Assembly: GCF_900142575.1 (NCBI RefSeq)
Contig: NZ_FRBI01000001.1
Location: 63,014 to 127,013 of the forward strand
DNA from: Actinacidiphila paucisporea
GTDB lineage: Bacteria; Actinomycetota; Actinomycetes; Streptomycetales; Streptomycetaceae
Length of the DNA: 64,000 nt
Direction: 5' to 3'
This document shows, piece by piece, positions 9,172-16,408 of this stretch. Position 1 is the stretch's first letter. Every line of letters begins with the position of its first letter. The translations under genes and the position numbers were made by a program. Below the pieces are notes generated by a model that ran no database searches, had not been told where the DNA came from, and was given only the letters and a program-made list of their open reading frames with translations.

Positions 9172-10125
9172 ATGGCCACCGTCGGTCGGCGGGCCGCCGC
9201 CACCCCGCGTGAGCTCACCCGCGTCGGCGACCGGATCTCCTTCGTCTATCTGGAGCGGTGCGTCGTCCACCGTGACGACAACGCGATCACCGCGGAGGAC
9301 GCGGACGGCGTTACCCACATTCCGTCCGCGACGATCGGCACTCTGCTGCTCGGCCCCGGCACCCGCATCACCCACCAGGCGATGACCGTCCTCGGTGACT
9401 CGGGTGCCGGTGTGGTCTGGGTCGGCGAGCACGGCGTCCGCTTCTATGCCGGGGGCCGGGCTTTGACCCGCTCCTCCGGTCTGGTCGAAGCGCAAGCCCT
9501 GGCATGGGCCAGCCCCCGTAGGCGACTTGACGTCGCCCGCGCGATGTACCGGCTGCGCTTCCCCGACGAGGACCCCTCCGGGCACACCCGGCAGGAGCTG
9601 CTCAGCATGGAAGGGCGGCGGTTGAAGCGGTGCTACCGCGACGAGTCCGCCCGCACCGGCGTTTCTTGGCACCGCCGCGACTACCACCGCGACGACTTCT
9701 CCGCCGGCGACGCTCCGAATCAGGGCGTGACGGCCGCGGCTCAGTGCATGTACGGCATCGCCCACGCCGTGGTCGCGGCCCTCGGCTGCTCACCCGGGCT
9801 CGGCTTCGTCCACTCCGGCCACGAACGATCGTTCGTCCTCGACATCGCCGACCTGTACAAGACCGATGTCGCCATCCCGGCCGCCTTCGACGCGGCGAGC
9901 GAAGGCGTCGAGGACGTCGCAGCCCGTACCCGTCGTGCCTTGCGCGACCGCATCAACCAAGGTCGCCTGCTCGACCGTTGCGTCCAGGACATCAAGGACC
10001 TGCTCGGCTACGACGGCACCCGCGACACCTCGGGTGAGGGCGGCTCCGACCGCGTCACCCTCCAGTCCGACCACAGCGTCGAGCTTGAAGGCGGCCGCAA
10101 CTACGACTCCGAGATCATCTGGTGA
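9172..10125 (+). CDS. cas1: CRISPR adaptation integrase Cas1 (type I-E)
   Basis: A 317-residue Cas1, the metal-dependent integrase that inserts new spacers with Cas2. By alignment offset to the E. coli enzyme, the active-site residues are E147 (in SMEGRR), H214 (FVHSGHE) and D224/D227 (FVLDIADLYK); all are present, so the adaptation machinery looks intact. The gene starts 3 bp after the cas6e stop. The length is normal. The C-terminal tail after YDGTRDTSG is Gly/Asp-rich and probably flexible. Confidence 0.97.
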   Translation: MATVGRRAAATPRELTRVGDRISFVYLERCVVHRDDNAITAEDADGVTHIPSATIGTLLLGPGTRITHQAMTVLGDSGAGVVWVGEHGVRFYAGGRALTRSSGLVEAQALAWASPRRRLDVARAMYRLRFPDEDPSGHTRQELLSMEGRRLKRCYRDESARTGVSWHRRDYHRDDFSAGDAPNQGVTAAAQCMYGIAHAVVAALGCSPGLGFVHSGHERSFVLDIADLYKTDVAIPAAFDAASEGVEDVAARTRRALRDRINQGRLLDRCVQDIKDLLGYDGTRDTSGEGGSDRVTLQSDHSVELEGGRNYDSEIIW

Positions 10126-10135
10126 GGCCATACCG

Positions 10136-10498
10136 GTGACCGTCATCATCCTCACCAACTGCCCCGTCGGCCTCCGCGGCTTCCTGACCCGCTGGCTGCT
10201 GGAAATCTCCCCGGGCGTCTTCATCGGCACACCCACCGCCCGCCTGCGGGACACCCTCTGGGCCGAAGTCCGCCAATACGCCAACCAAGGCCGCGCTCTG
10301 CTCGCCTACCAGACGGACACGGAACAGGGCTACACCTTCCGCACCCACGACCACGCCTGGCACCCCATCGACCATGAGGGCCTCACCCTGATCCACCGCC
10401 CCAACCCGAACCGCCCCCGCGGCAACCACCCGTCTCCGAGCACGCCTCGGACCGGATGGAGTAAGGCCGCGAAGCGTCGGAAGTTCGGAGGAAAGTGA
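10136..10498 (+). CDS. cas2: CRISPR adaptation protein Cas2 (type I-E)
   Basis: A 120-residue Cas2e. The opening VTVIILTNCPVGLRGFLTRW and the GVFIGTPTARLRDTLW segment are typical of the I-E subfamily, which dimerises between two Cas1 dimers and holds the prespacer. I start it at GTG 10136, 10 bp after cas1; the longer open frame upstream overlaps cas1 and is not coding. The C terminus after NRPRGNHPSP is basic and Pro/Ser-rich, longer than in E. coli Cas2 (94 residues). It is the last gene of the operon; the array 2 leader follows. Confidence 0.95.
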   Translation: MTVIILTNCPVGLRGFLTRWLLEISPGVFIGTPTARLRDTLWAEVRQYANQGRALLAYQTDTEQGYTFRTHDHAWHPIDHEGLTLIHRPNPNRPRGNHPSPSTPRTGWSKAAKRRKFGGK

Positions 10499-10653
10499 GG
10501 GGCGCGGGTAGCTGGGCGCTGGGCCGCTGGGGGAGAGGTTGGCAGACCCCTCTGGTTCACGAGCTGCATGCGGGTGAAATGTTCTGTATGTCGGAAGCTG
10601 CGGAAGTAAGTAAAAACTCCCGCGCGGCTTGATGAACCACCTGGTCGCGCCCT
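10499..10653 (+). promoter_or_regulatory. Leader of CRISPR array 2
   Basis: The 155 bp between cas2 and the first repeat hold no gene. The distal half, about 10555-10625, is clearly more A/T-rich than its surroundings (GAAATGTTCTGTATG, AAGTAAGTAAAAACTC), as expected for a leader carrying the array promoter and the site of spacer insertion. The location directly upstream of intact repeats, while the far end of the array is degenerate, fits this orientation. No integration-host-factor site can be claimed. Confidence 0.7.
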
Positions 10654-11232
10654 GTGCTCCCCGCGCCCGCGGGGCTGTTCCCTCGATCCAGCCGGAAATC
10701 GACGCTCTGGCGAAGTGCTCCCCGCGCCCGCGGGGCTGTTCCGACCATGCCGGCGTCGTCCGTGACGTCACCGGTGTGCTCCCCGCGCCCGCGGGGCTGT
10801 TCCCCGGCCGCGCGCCCGGTCAGGCCCGTCGTCATCGTGCTCCCCGCGCCCGCGGGGCTGTTCCCGCGCGCCCCTCCGTGCTCCGCATCCAGTACCGGTG
10901 CTCCCCGCGCCTGCGGGGCTGTTCCCGAACTGGTCTTCCAGCCGGCCATCCTGCCGAAGTGCTCCCCGCGCCTGCGGGGCTGTTCCCGTCCCCGGTTTCC
11001 CAGTGCCGAAGATGGCAACCGTGCTCCCCGCGCCTGCGGGGCTGTTCCTTCGTAGCGGCTCGGCGGGCCGCCCTGTTGGGCGTGCTCCCCGCGCCTGCGG
11101 GGCTGTTCCCGGGCAGGACAACACCAACCCGCTGGCTGCTCAGTGCTCCCCGCGCCCGCGGGGCTGTTCCCTCGCTGAAACCCGTGCAGATGATGATGGC
11201 GACGTGCTCCCCGCGCCCGCGGGGCTGGCCTC
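10654..11232 (+). CRISPR. CRISPR array 2, type I-E
   Basis: Ten repeats of the same 29-nt family as array 1 start at 10654, 10715, 10776, 10837, 10898, 10959, 11021, 11082, 11143 and 11204. There are nine spacers, eight of 32 nt and one of 33. Repeats 1-4, 9 and 10 carry loop GCCC and repeats 5-8 carry GCCT. Repeat 2 ends in G and repeat 7 in T instead of C. The tenth repeat decays after GGGGCTG, marking the leader-distal end. The array reads in the same direction as the cas operon. Confidence 0.97.
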
Positions 11233-11347
11233 TGGCCCGGCCCCTCGGTTGAACCATGATCAGGACGAGGTGCGGACGGCGTCCGAGGCTTTCGGCGATA
11301 GGCCGGCCATACGGCCAGGTCAGGGGGCCGGCGCTGGGGACACGTAT

Positions 11348-11402
11348 GCGGACTGTAAATCCGTCGGCTTAGCCTACCGTGGTTCGAATCCACGTGCCGC
11401 CA
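11348..11402 (+). pseudogene. 3' fragment of tRNA-Tyr(GTA), probable attachment-site scar
   Basis: The anticodon arm (GCGGA-CTGTAAA-TCCGT, anticodon 11355-11357), the long variable arm, the T arm (CGTGG-TTCGAAT-CCACG) and the 3' acceptor strand plus discriminator of a bacterial tRNA-Tyr are all present. The sequence upstream has no D arm and no 5' acceptor strand able to pair with TGCCGCC; the best placement gives five of seven pairs and no D stem. Only the 3' 55 nt remain, the type of segment that tRNA-directed integrases duplicate. It sits 115 bp after CRISPR array 2. A decayed tRNA gene without integration is the alternative. Confidence 0.8.
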
Positions 11403-11407
11403 CATGG

Positions 11408-11450
11408 AAAGGTCCCTGACCTGCAGCGATGCAGGTCAGGGACCTTTGTT
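11408..11450. terminator. Rho-independent terminator after tRNA-Tyr fragment
   Basis: A perfect 18-bp stem (11408-11425 with 11430-11447) closes a 4-nt GCGA loop and is followed by a T-rich run (TTTGTTTTG). It works in principle on both strands. Its place directly after the tRNA 3' end suggests it is the original terminator of a tRNA-Tyr gene. Confidence 0.9.
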
Positions 11451-11576
11451 TTGCCCGGGCGGGGCGCCCGTCCCAGCCGGTACCGTTCCGGCCCGCCGCC
11501 GTGCGCCTGGTCAGCTTCGGCCCTCCCCGCACCCGCGGGGCTCCTGCCCGGACGCGGGTCGCGGTCCGGGCGGAGG

Positions 11577-11708
11577 TCAGGTGTGCCAGAGCCAGGCGAA
11601 GAGGGCCGCGCAGGCGCCCATGGTGATCAGGATGGCGATCAGCCGGACGGTCATCTCCTGCGACTCGATCGCCCGCTGCACCGTCTGCCACAGACCGTTG
11701 AAGACCAC
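11577..11708 (-). CDS. Small single-pass membrane protein (43 aa)
   Basis: A 43-residue frame starts at GTG 11708 behind a strong GGGAGG site about 6 nt away. The sequence has an amphipathic first half (NGLWQTVQRAIESQ) and one clear membrane segment near residues 20-41 (TVRLIAILITMGACAALFAW). I do not recognise a function. The frame can be extended upstream, but the ribosome site decides this start. It faces the CRISPR region convergently and may be a conserved actinomycete small membrane protein. Confidence 0.6.
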   Translation of the reverse strand: MVFNGLWQTVQRAIESQEMTVRLIAILITMGACAALFAWLWHT

Positions 11709-11814
11709 GGCACACCTCCCGCCACACCGCGGATGTTCCACGCTGTCGCCGACCATCCGCTGGTTCTCACGGTGGGCCTGCGGCGGCGGTGCGTGGTGCG
11801 CCACGCCGGGCGGA

Positions 11815-12255
11815 TCACCCGAATGTGTGTCCGTCCGCTGCCGGGAGCAGGCCGGTGAGGCCGAGCGGGGTGCGGTGGGCGAGGACTCGGCGGTGGGTGA
11901 TGCGCCAGCCGGCCGGGGTGCGGGTGACGGTGTCGTCGTAGGTGACGGTGCCGCAGGTGCCGGTCGTGGTGATGCCGATGCCCTTGGACAGGGCGCGGAT
12001 CCGGCCGTCGGCGAGTTCGGTCAGGACGGTGTTGGTGACGTGGTGGCCGAGCGGGTTGCGGTCGCCCAGGGCGAGGGCCGCCTCGCGGACGGCGGCGAGC
12101 CCGTGCAGCGGCGGCTGGCCGAAGTCGGTGACGTCGTAGGTCGCGTCGGGGGTGAACAGCTCGTCCATGAGGTCGAAGCGGCCGCTGTCGACCAGGTGGC
12201 CGTGCATCGCGATCAGGTCGGTGACGGCGGTGCGGTCCTCGTGGGTCAGTGCCAT
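11815..12255 (-). CDS. NTF2-like (SnoaL-type) family protein
   Basis: A 146-residue protein of the NTF2/SnoaL cone fold: helix AVTDLIAMHGHLVDSGRFDLMDELFTPDATYDV, then strands with the GHHVTNTVL and GWRITHRRV blocks typical of these small dehydratase, isomerase or ligand-binding proteins. No catalytic assignment is possible from the fold alone. I start it at ATG 12255 with GAGGGG upstream; a longer frame to 12327 crosses the operator region. It diverges from the TetR gene at 12350 and is its most likely target. Confidence 0.8.
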   Translation of the reverse strand: MALTHEDRTAVTDLIAMHGHLVDSGRFDLMDELFTPDATYDVTDFGQPPLHGLAAVREAALALGDRNPLGHHVTNTVLTELADGRIRALSKGIGITTTGTCGTVTYDDTVTRTPAGWRITHRRVLAHRTPLGLTGLLPAADGHTFG

Positions 12256-12278
12256 CGGTTCCCCTCGCCGAGGTGATA

Positions 12279-12328
12279 CGGGGAAGTCCCCGCTTATCTC
12301 CCGGTAGATTAGTGGGGACCTCCCCACT
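12279..12328. promoter_or_regulatory. Paired palindromes, probable TetR operator
   Basis: The 94-bp gap between the divergent NTF2-like and TetR genes contains two related inverted repeats. One is CGGGGAAGTCCCCG (12279-12292), the other AGTGGGGACCTCCCCACT (12311-12328, two perfect 8-bp arms). A GGGGANNTCCCC core in both, between divergent genes, is the usual arrangement for an autoregulating TetR repressor controlling its neighbour. Confidence 0.6.
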
Positions 12329-12349
12329 TCTCAACACCCGGAGAAAACC

Positions 12350-12937
12350 GTGGCACATGGCGGCGGACCCGCGCCCGTACCCCGGCGGGCCCGCAGGGCC
12401 GACGCCGCCCGCAACGCGGAGCTGCTGCTCGCCGCCGCCAAGCGGCTCTTCGCGCAGGAGGGCCCCGACGTCGCGCTCGACGAGGTGGCCCGGCAGGCGG
12501 GGCTCGGCAATGCCACGCTCTACCGGCACTTCCCCACCCGCGGGGACCTGCTCGTGGCCGTCTACGCCGACGAGGTCGCCGAACTGTGCCGCGGGGCCGC
12601 TGTCCTGGCGGAGCGGCACCCGCCGGGCGACGCCCTCTTCGCCTGGCTGGACGACTTCGTCGTCCACGTCGCGACCAAGCGCGCGCTGGCACTCGCGGTC
12701 ACCGACGGCCCCGACGAGCGGCGTACGGAACTCTTCGCGCGCTGGCACGAGTCGATGACGTCGACCGCGGACGGGCTGCTCGCGCGGGCACGCGCCGCGG
12801 GGGCCGTACGCGGCGACCTCGCCGTCGGCGACCTGCTCGCCCTGGTCAGCGGCGCCGCCATGACCGCGTCCGACGCGGGCCACGCGCGGCGTCTGCTGGG
12901 GATCATGCGGTACGGCTTCGCCCCGCCGGCCGGGTGA
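12350..12937 (+). CDS. TetR family transcriptional regulator
   Basis: A 195-residue TetR repressor. The DNA-binding domain spans about residues 20-65 (RNAELLLAAAKRLFAQEG, then the helix-turn-helix VALDEVARQAGLGNATLYRHF). The remainder is a ligand-binding helical domain with a conserved WHESMTSTADGLLARARAAGAVRGDL segment. The start is GTG 12350 with GGAG 7 nt upstream. It probably controls itself and the divergent NTF2-like gene through the palindromes in the shared promoter. The inducer is unknown. Confidence 0.9.
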   Translation: MAHGGGPAPVPRRARRADAARNAELLLAAAKRLFAQEGPDVALDEVARQAGLGNATLYRHFPTRGDLLVAVYADEVAELCRGAAVLAERHPPGDALFAWLDDFVVHVATKRALALAVTDGPDERRTELFARWHESMTSTADGLLARARAAGAVRGDLAVGDLLALVSGAAMTASDAGHARRLLGIMRYGFAPPAG

Positions 12938-13001
12938 GCCGGTTCCGGCGGCAGCGCGCAGCATCCCGCCCGCTGCCACCGGCGTACGAACGCCTCCGGC
13001 G

Positions 13002-13658
13002 TCAGGTGAGCTGCGCGACCGCCGTGGCGATGTCGGTGTCCCCGGAGATCAGCTCCAGCGTCAGCCCCGCGGTCGCCGGCGCGTCCAGCAGCGCGAGCAG
13101 GACGGCGGCGACGTCGTCCCGCGGCACCGTGCCGCGGCCCGTACTGTCCGCGGACAGGCGCACCCGCCCCGTGCCCGGATCGTTCGTCAGACCGCCGGGG
13201 CGCAGGATCGTCCAGGCCAGGGACGTACGGGCCCGGATCGCGTCGTCCGCCGCGCCCTTCGCCCGCAGATAGGCACGGAAAACCGGCTCCTCGTACGTCG
13301 AGTTCGCGTCCGCGCCCATGGACGAGACGACCAGGAAGCGGCGTACGCCCGCCTGCTCGGCGGCGTCCGCGAGCAGGACGGCCGCGTCGCGGTCGACGGT
13401 CTGCTTCCGCTCCACCCCGCTGCCCGGTCCCGCGCCCGCCGCGAAGACGGCGGCGTCCGCGCCGGCCAGGGCGGCCGCCACGGCGTCGACTGTCGTCGAC
13501 TCCAGGTCCAGGACGACGGGTTCGGCGCCGGCCTCTCGAAGGTCGTCGGCCTGGGCCGGATTCCTGATCAGCCCGGCCACGGAGTCGCCGCGGGCGGCGA
13601 TGAGGCGCTCCAGGCGCAGAGCGATCTGACCGTGGCCGCCGGCAATTACGGTGCGCAT
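13002..13658 (-). CDS. NAD(P)H-binding SDR-like (NmrA/YwnB type) protein
   Basis: A 218-residue atypical short-chain dehydrogenase. The Rossmann glycine motif GGHGQIALRL is at residues 7-16. AVFAAGAGPGSGVERKQTVDRD and FLVVSSMGADA match the a5 (YwnB/BVR-B-like) group, which often binds NADP but has diverse or unknown substrates. ATG at 13658, no strong ribosome site noted. It is convergent with the TetR gene upstream (64 bp gap) and co-directional with the amidohydrolase gene, 52 bp downstream of its stop, so the two may be co-transcribed. Confidence 0.85.
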   Translation of the reverse strand: MRTVIAGGHGQIALRLERLIAARGDSVAGLIRNPAQADDLREAGAEPVVLDLESTTVDAVAAALAGADAAVFAAGAGPGSGVERKQTVDRDAAVLLADAAEQAGVRRFLVVSSMGADANSTYEEPVFRAYLRAKGAADDAIRARTSLAWTILRPGGLTNDPGTGRVRLSADSTGRGTVPRDDVAAVLLALLDAPATAGLTLELISGDTDIATAVAQLT

Positions 13659-13710
13659 GGCCCGACGGTACGTCGCGCGCGGCGGGGAAGGCGCGGGGCG
13701 CGCCGGTCCG

Positions 13711-14973
13711 CTACGCCTCGCGGTGGGCCTGGCGGGGGAGGTCGAGGGCGGGGTCGGTCGAGGTGTCGGAGTATTCGCGGACCGCGCTGGTGCGCGAGAC
13801 GACGCGGCCGTGGTGGATGACGATGCGGCTGTAGGCGAGGGCCAGGACGCTTTCGACGGTGTCGCCGCGGACGGCTAGCAGTTCGGCGGGGAAGCCGGCC
13901 TCGACGCGGACCTCGGGAAGGCCCAGCACGGCGCGGGCCTGAGTGCTGATCAGGTCGTAGGAGTGCCGGGGGTCGCACTCGCCGTAGGAGGCCAGGAGGA
14001 AGGCGGCCTCCAGGGGGTCGCCGCGGCCCACCGGGTTGGCGAGGTCGGCGAGTGCCCCGCTGCCGGCCGCGACGGGGACGCCGGCGCGGCGCAGCAGGCG
14101 TACAGGAGTGTGCAGGCCCGCGGCGCCGCGGCGGACCGTCTCCAGGCCGCCGCAACCGCCCTGCGGGAGGGTGACGACGGAGATACCTGCGGCCGCGAGC
14201 CGTTCGGCTGCGCACATTGCCGCGTCCGGCGGCAATGTACCGAGCCCGTGGCACGGGCCGAGGGTGACGCCGGGGCGCAGGCCGCCGGCCATGGCGGCGA
14301 GCCGGGCCAGCCGGGCAGGTTCGCCCGCGGCGGTGTGCAGGTCGACCGGCACACCGAATTCCGCGGCGAGGGCGATGACGGCCTCGGTGTGGCCGCTCGG
14401 GTCGGGGTCGAGGTCGGGGCAGCCGCCGACCGCGGAGGCGCCCATCTTCAGCGCGTCCCGCAGCACGTCGAGCCCGTCGGCGCCGGCGGCCCCGGTCAGC
14501 AGCCGCGGTACGGCGACGGTGTGGACGTCGACCAGGCCGCGCAGCGCCCGCCGGGCCTGGAGGACCGCTTCGAGGGCGCGCAGCCCATGGACGTCGCCGA
14601 CCCGTACATGGCTGCGTACGGCCGTCGCGCCGTGGCCGAGCTGGAGCAGGGCCGCCTCGGTGGCGCGGCGCTGGACGTCGGCGATGTCGCCTGCCGGTGG
14701 GCCGTCCGCGGCCGCGGTCAGGGCGAGGTCAAGGTGGGCGTGCGGCTCGGCGGGCGCGGGCAGCAGCAGATAGCCGCGCAGGTCGATCCGGGTCCCGGCG
14801 CCCTGGGCGCGGCCGGCGGGTCCCGGCGCCGCGAGGCTGCCCGCGGTGCCGACGGCCTCGATCCGCGGCCCGCTCAGCCGGACGTCGACGGTCCGCCCGT
14901 CGGTGAGTCGGGCGCCGCACAGCAGCAGGGTGGCGGTCTCGGCGGCGGTGCCGCGCGGCGGGCTGTCGGTCAT
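13711..14973 (-). CDS. Amidohydrolase, cytosine deaminase-like
   Basis: A 420-residue metal-dependent hydrolase. It has the N-terminal composite sandwich domain (LLLCGARLTDGRTVDVRLSG), the metal-binding pair H78-x-H80 in AEPHAHLD, later VDLHTAA and LGPCHGLG histidines, and a C-terminal sandwich (AELLAVRGD...RIVIHHGRVV). The overall plan follows cytosine and related deaminases of the amidohydrolase superfamily. The usual S/D metal ligand after strand 8 appears as AAGSGALADLANP, so substrate and even activity are uncertain. It probably lies in one unit with the SDR-like gene. Confidence 0.82.
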   Translation of the reverse strand: MTDSPPRGTAAETATLLLCGARLTDGRTVDVRLSGPRIEAVGTAGSLAAPGPAGRAQGAGTRIDLRGYLLLPAPAEPHAHLDLALTAAADGPPAGDIADVQRRATEAALLQLGHGATAVRSHVRVGDVHGLRALEAVLQARRALRGLVDVHTVAVPRLLTGAAGADGLDVLRDALKMGASAVGGCPDLDPDPSGHTEAVIALAAEFGVPVDLHTAAGEPARLARLAAMAGGLRPGVTLGPCHGLGTLPPDAAMCAAERLAAAGISVVTLPQGGCGGLETVRRGAAGLHTPVRLLRRAGVPVAAGSGALADLANPVGRGDPLEAAFLLASYGECDPRHSYDLISTQARAVLGLPEVRVEAGFPAELLAVRGDTVESVLALAYSRIVIHHGRVVSRTSAVREYSDTSTDPALDLPRQAHREA

Positions 14974-15208
14974 CGCGCTCCTCCGGTGCTGGGGTGCCTC
15001 CGGCCCGGGGACGGGAGCGGGTCGGGCGGGGAGGCAGTGGAGGCTGGGCTGGACGGCGGGGAGGACGGGCGGGACCTCCGGGTCCGGTCCCGGAGTCCCG
15101 GGACCAGGCGGTCCCGGGACCCCGCGACCCCGGGCCCAGGAATCACGGGATGATCACGCATGGTCGAGCCTAGGGGTCGGCCGCGCGCCCGTCCGGTAAG
15201 CGGCGGCA

Positions 15209-15263
15209 GGACACCCGGGAGGAGTGCATTAGTCGTACTGATGCACCGGGCGGTCGGGTGTCC
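15209..15263. repeat. Nested inverted repeat, operator-like
   Basis: Outer arms GGACACCCG (15209-15217) and CGGGTGTCC (15255-15263) enclose a near-perfect 23-bp palindrome at 15224-15246, with arms GTGCATTAGT and ACTGATGCAC around CGT. The inner palindrome has the size and symmetry of a repressor site. It lies 50 bp upstream of the tRNA-Thr promoter and 240 bp upstream of the divergent amidohydrolase gene. Its function is unknown. Confidence 0.5.
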
Positions 15264-15295
15264 GCTGAGCCCGATGTGCCCTGTCGCATACGGAT

Positions 15296-15324
15296 TTCAC
15301 GTATCGCAGCGGACCGTGTAATGT
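15296..15324 (+). promoter_or_regulatory. Promoter of tRNA-Thr/tRNA-Met/rpmG
   Basis: TTCACG (15296-15301) and TAATGT (15319-15324) are spaced by 17 bp, a good vegetative promoter, with the tRNA starting 11 bp after the -10 element. Confidence 0.6.
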
Positions 15325-15335
15325 CTTCCTCGCTC

Positions 15336-15408
15336 GCCCCAATAGCTCAGTCGGTAGAGCGTCTCCATGGTAAGGAGAAGGTCTACGGTTCGATTCCGTA
15401 TTGGGGCT
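15336..15408 (+). tRNA. tRNA-Thr(GGT)
   Basis: A 73-nt cloverleaf: acceptor GCCCCAA/TTGGGGC, D arm GCTC...GAGC, anticodon stem TCTCC/GGAGA with GGT at 15369-15371, and T arm TACGG-TTCGATT-CCGTA. The 3' CCA is not encoded. It is followed 46 bp later by tRNA-Met. Confidence 0.97.
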
Positions 15409-15454
15409 CAGATGGATCGGGTCCCCGCCTCACCGGCGGGGGTCGGTTCGTCGC

Positions 15455-15527
15455 AGCGGCGTAGCTCAGTCGGTAGAGCAAGCGGCTCATAATCGCTGTG
15501 TCACCGGTTCAAGTCCGGTCGCCGCTA
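15455..15527 (+). tRNA. tRNA-Met(CAT), elongator type
   Basis: A 73-nt cloverleaf: acceptor AGCGGCG/CGCCGCT with full pairing at position 1, D arm GCTC...GAGC, anticodon CAT at 15488-15490, and T arm ACCGG-TTCAAGT-CCGGT. The paired first base argues for an elongator rather than an initiator tRNA. It sits between tRNA-Thr and rpmG, probably in one transcript. Confidence 0.95.
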
Positions 15528-15610
15528 CTCCGCGTAGCCGATTGCGGGATCGGTCCCTCGATCGGCTACTCTTTCTGTGTTCATCCACCCGTTCGTCAAG
15601 GAGCACTCAC

Positions 15611-15775
15611 GTGGCCGCCACCGACGTCCGCCCGAAGATCACGCTGGCCTGCGTGGAGTGCAAGGAGCGGAATTACATCACCAAGAAGAACCGGCGTAAC
15701 GACCCGGACCGTCTTGAGATGAAGAAGCACTGCCCGCGTTGCAACGCGCACACCGCGCACCGCGAGACGCGCTGA
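15611..15775 (+). CDS. rpmG: 50S ribosomal protein L33 (zinc-binding form)
   Basis: The 54-residue L33 starts at GTG 15611 behind AAGGAG. It retains both CxxC pairs (ACVEC and CPRC), so it is the zinc-binding C+ form. Streptomyces usually also have a cysteine-free paralogue induced under zinc shortage; none is in this window. [14 protein letters not shown] and [15 protein letters not shown] are family hallmarks. The gene follows tRNA-Met and precedes the MaoC-type dehydratase genes, an order seen in many actinobacteria. Confidence 0.97.
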   Translation: MAATDVRPKITLACVECKERNYITKKNRRNDPDRLEMKKHCPRCNAHTAHRETR

Positions 15776-15812
15776 CGCCCCTTCGCAACAACAGCAGCAG
15801 TAACAGGCCGTA

Positions 15813-15856
15813 ACCGCGAGGCCGTCCCCGGTGCATACTGGGGGCGGCCTCGCGGT
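15813..15856. terminator. Hairpin after rpmG
   Basis: Arms 15813-15829 and 15840-15856 pair over 17 bp with one mismatch around a 10-nt loop. It separates rpmG from the dehydratase genes, with only a short TGCTTTG after it. Confidence 0.7.
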
Positions 15857-15940
15857 GCTTTGCGGGCCCGGTGACCGTCACCGGCTCCCGCGACCGCCCA
15901 GCCCCCTCATCTGCCGACCTGCCGCACATCCGAGGTGCCG

Positions 15941-16408
15941 ATGGCTCTGGACCAGTCCTTCGTCGGGCGGAGTTATCCGCCCACTCCCGCCTACGAGGTG
16001 GGCCGGGAGAAGATCCGCGAGTTCGCCGAGGCGATCGGCGACCCGAATCCGGCGTACACGGACCCGGAGGCCGCGAAGGCGTTCGGTCACCCGGATGTGA
16101 TCGCGCCGCCGACTTTCGCGTTCGCGATCACGTACAAGGCGGCGGGTCTGGTCATCGCCGACCCGGAACTGGGGCTCGACTACAGCCGGGTGGTGCACGG
16201 CGACCAGAAGTTCGCCTATACGCGCCCGGTACGGGCCGGGGACCGGCTCACCGTGACGTCCACCATCGAGACGGTCAAGTCCCTCGCGGGCAACGACATC
16301 CTCGACGTCCGGGGCGAGGTCCACGACGAGTCGGGCGAGCACGTGGTGACCGCCTGGACCAAGCTGGTCGCCCGCGCGGCCGACCCGGCGCAGGACGGAG
16401 ACGTGTGA
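15941..16408 (+). CDS. MaoC-like dehydratase subunit, HadA/UPF0336 type
   Basis: A 155-residue hot-dog-fold protein of the FAS1/HadA-like MaoC group: YEVGREKIREFAEAIGDPNPAYTD, then APPTFAFAIT and the VVHGDQKFAYTRPVRAGDRL segment. In mycobacteria the corresponding subunit pairs with HadB to form a (3R)-hydroxyacyl dehydratase; the role in Streptomyces is inferred. I start at ATG 15941 rather than GTG 15935 because CGAGG lies just ahead of it. The stop overlaps the next gene (TGATG), and both neighbours of the pair match the rpmG-hadA-hadB order of other actinobacteria. Confidence 0.88.
   Translation: MALDQSFVGRSYPPTPAYEVGREKIREFAEAIGDPNPAYTDPEAAKAFGHPDVIAPPTFAFAITYKAAGLVIADPELGLDYSRVVHGDQKFAYTRPVRAGDRLTVTSTIETVKSLAGNDILDVRGEVHDESGEHVVTAWTKLVARAADPAQDGDV

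Larger units (their letters stand above)
14974..15335. other. Gene-free stretch with nested inverted repeat and tRNA promoter
   Basis: No coding frame is supported here. It contains GC-rich simple sequence (15000-15150, with several GGTCCCGGGACC-like short palindromes), a nested inverted repeat at 15209-15263, and the promoter for the tRNA-Thr transcript at 15296-15324. Confidence 0.6.

Noticed and set aside
11319-11402. A complete tRNA-Tyr gene
   Set aside because: No D arm and no matching 5' acceptor strand can be found upstream of the anticodon arm.
10557-11419. Open frames across the second CRISPR array on both strands
   Set aside because: Repeat-derived periodic peptides with no ribosome sites.
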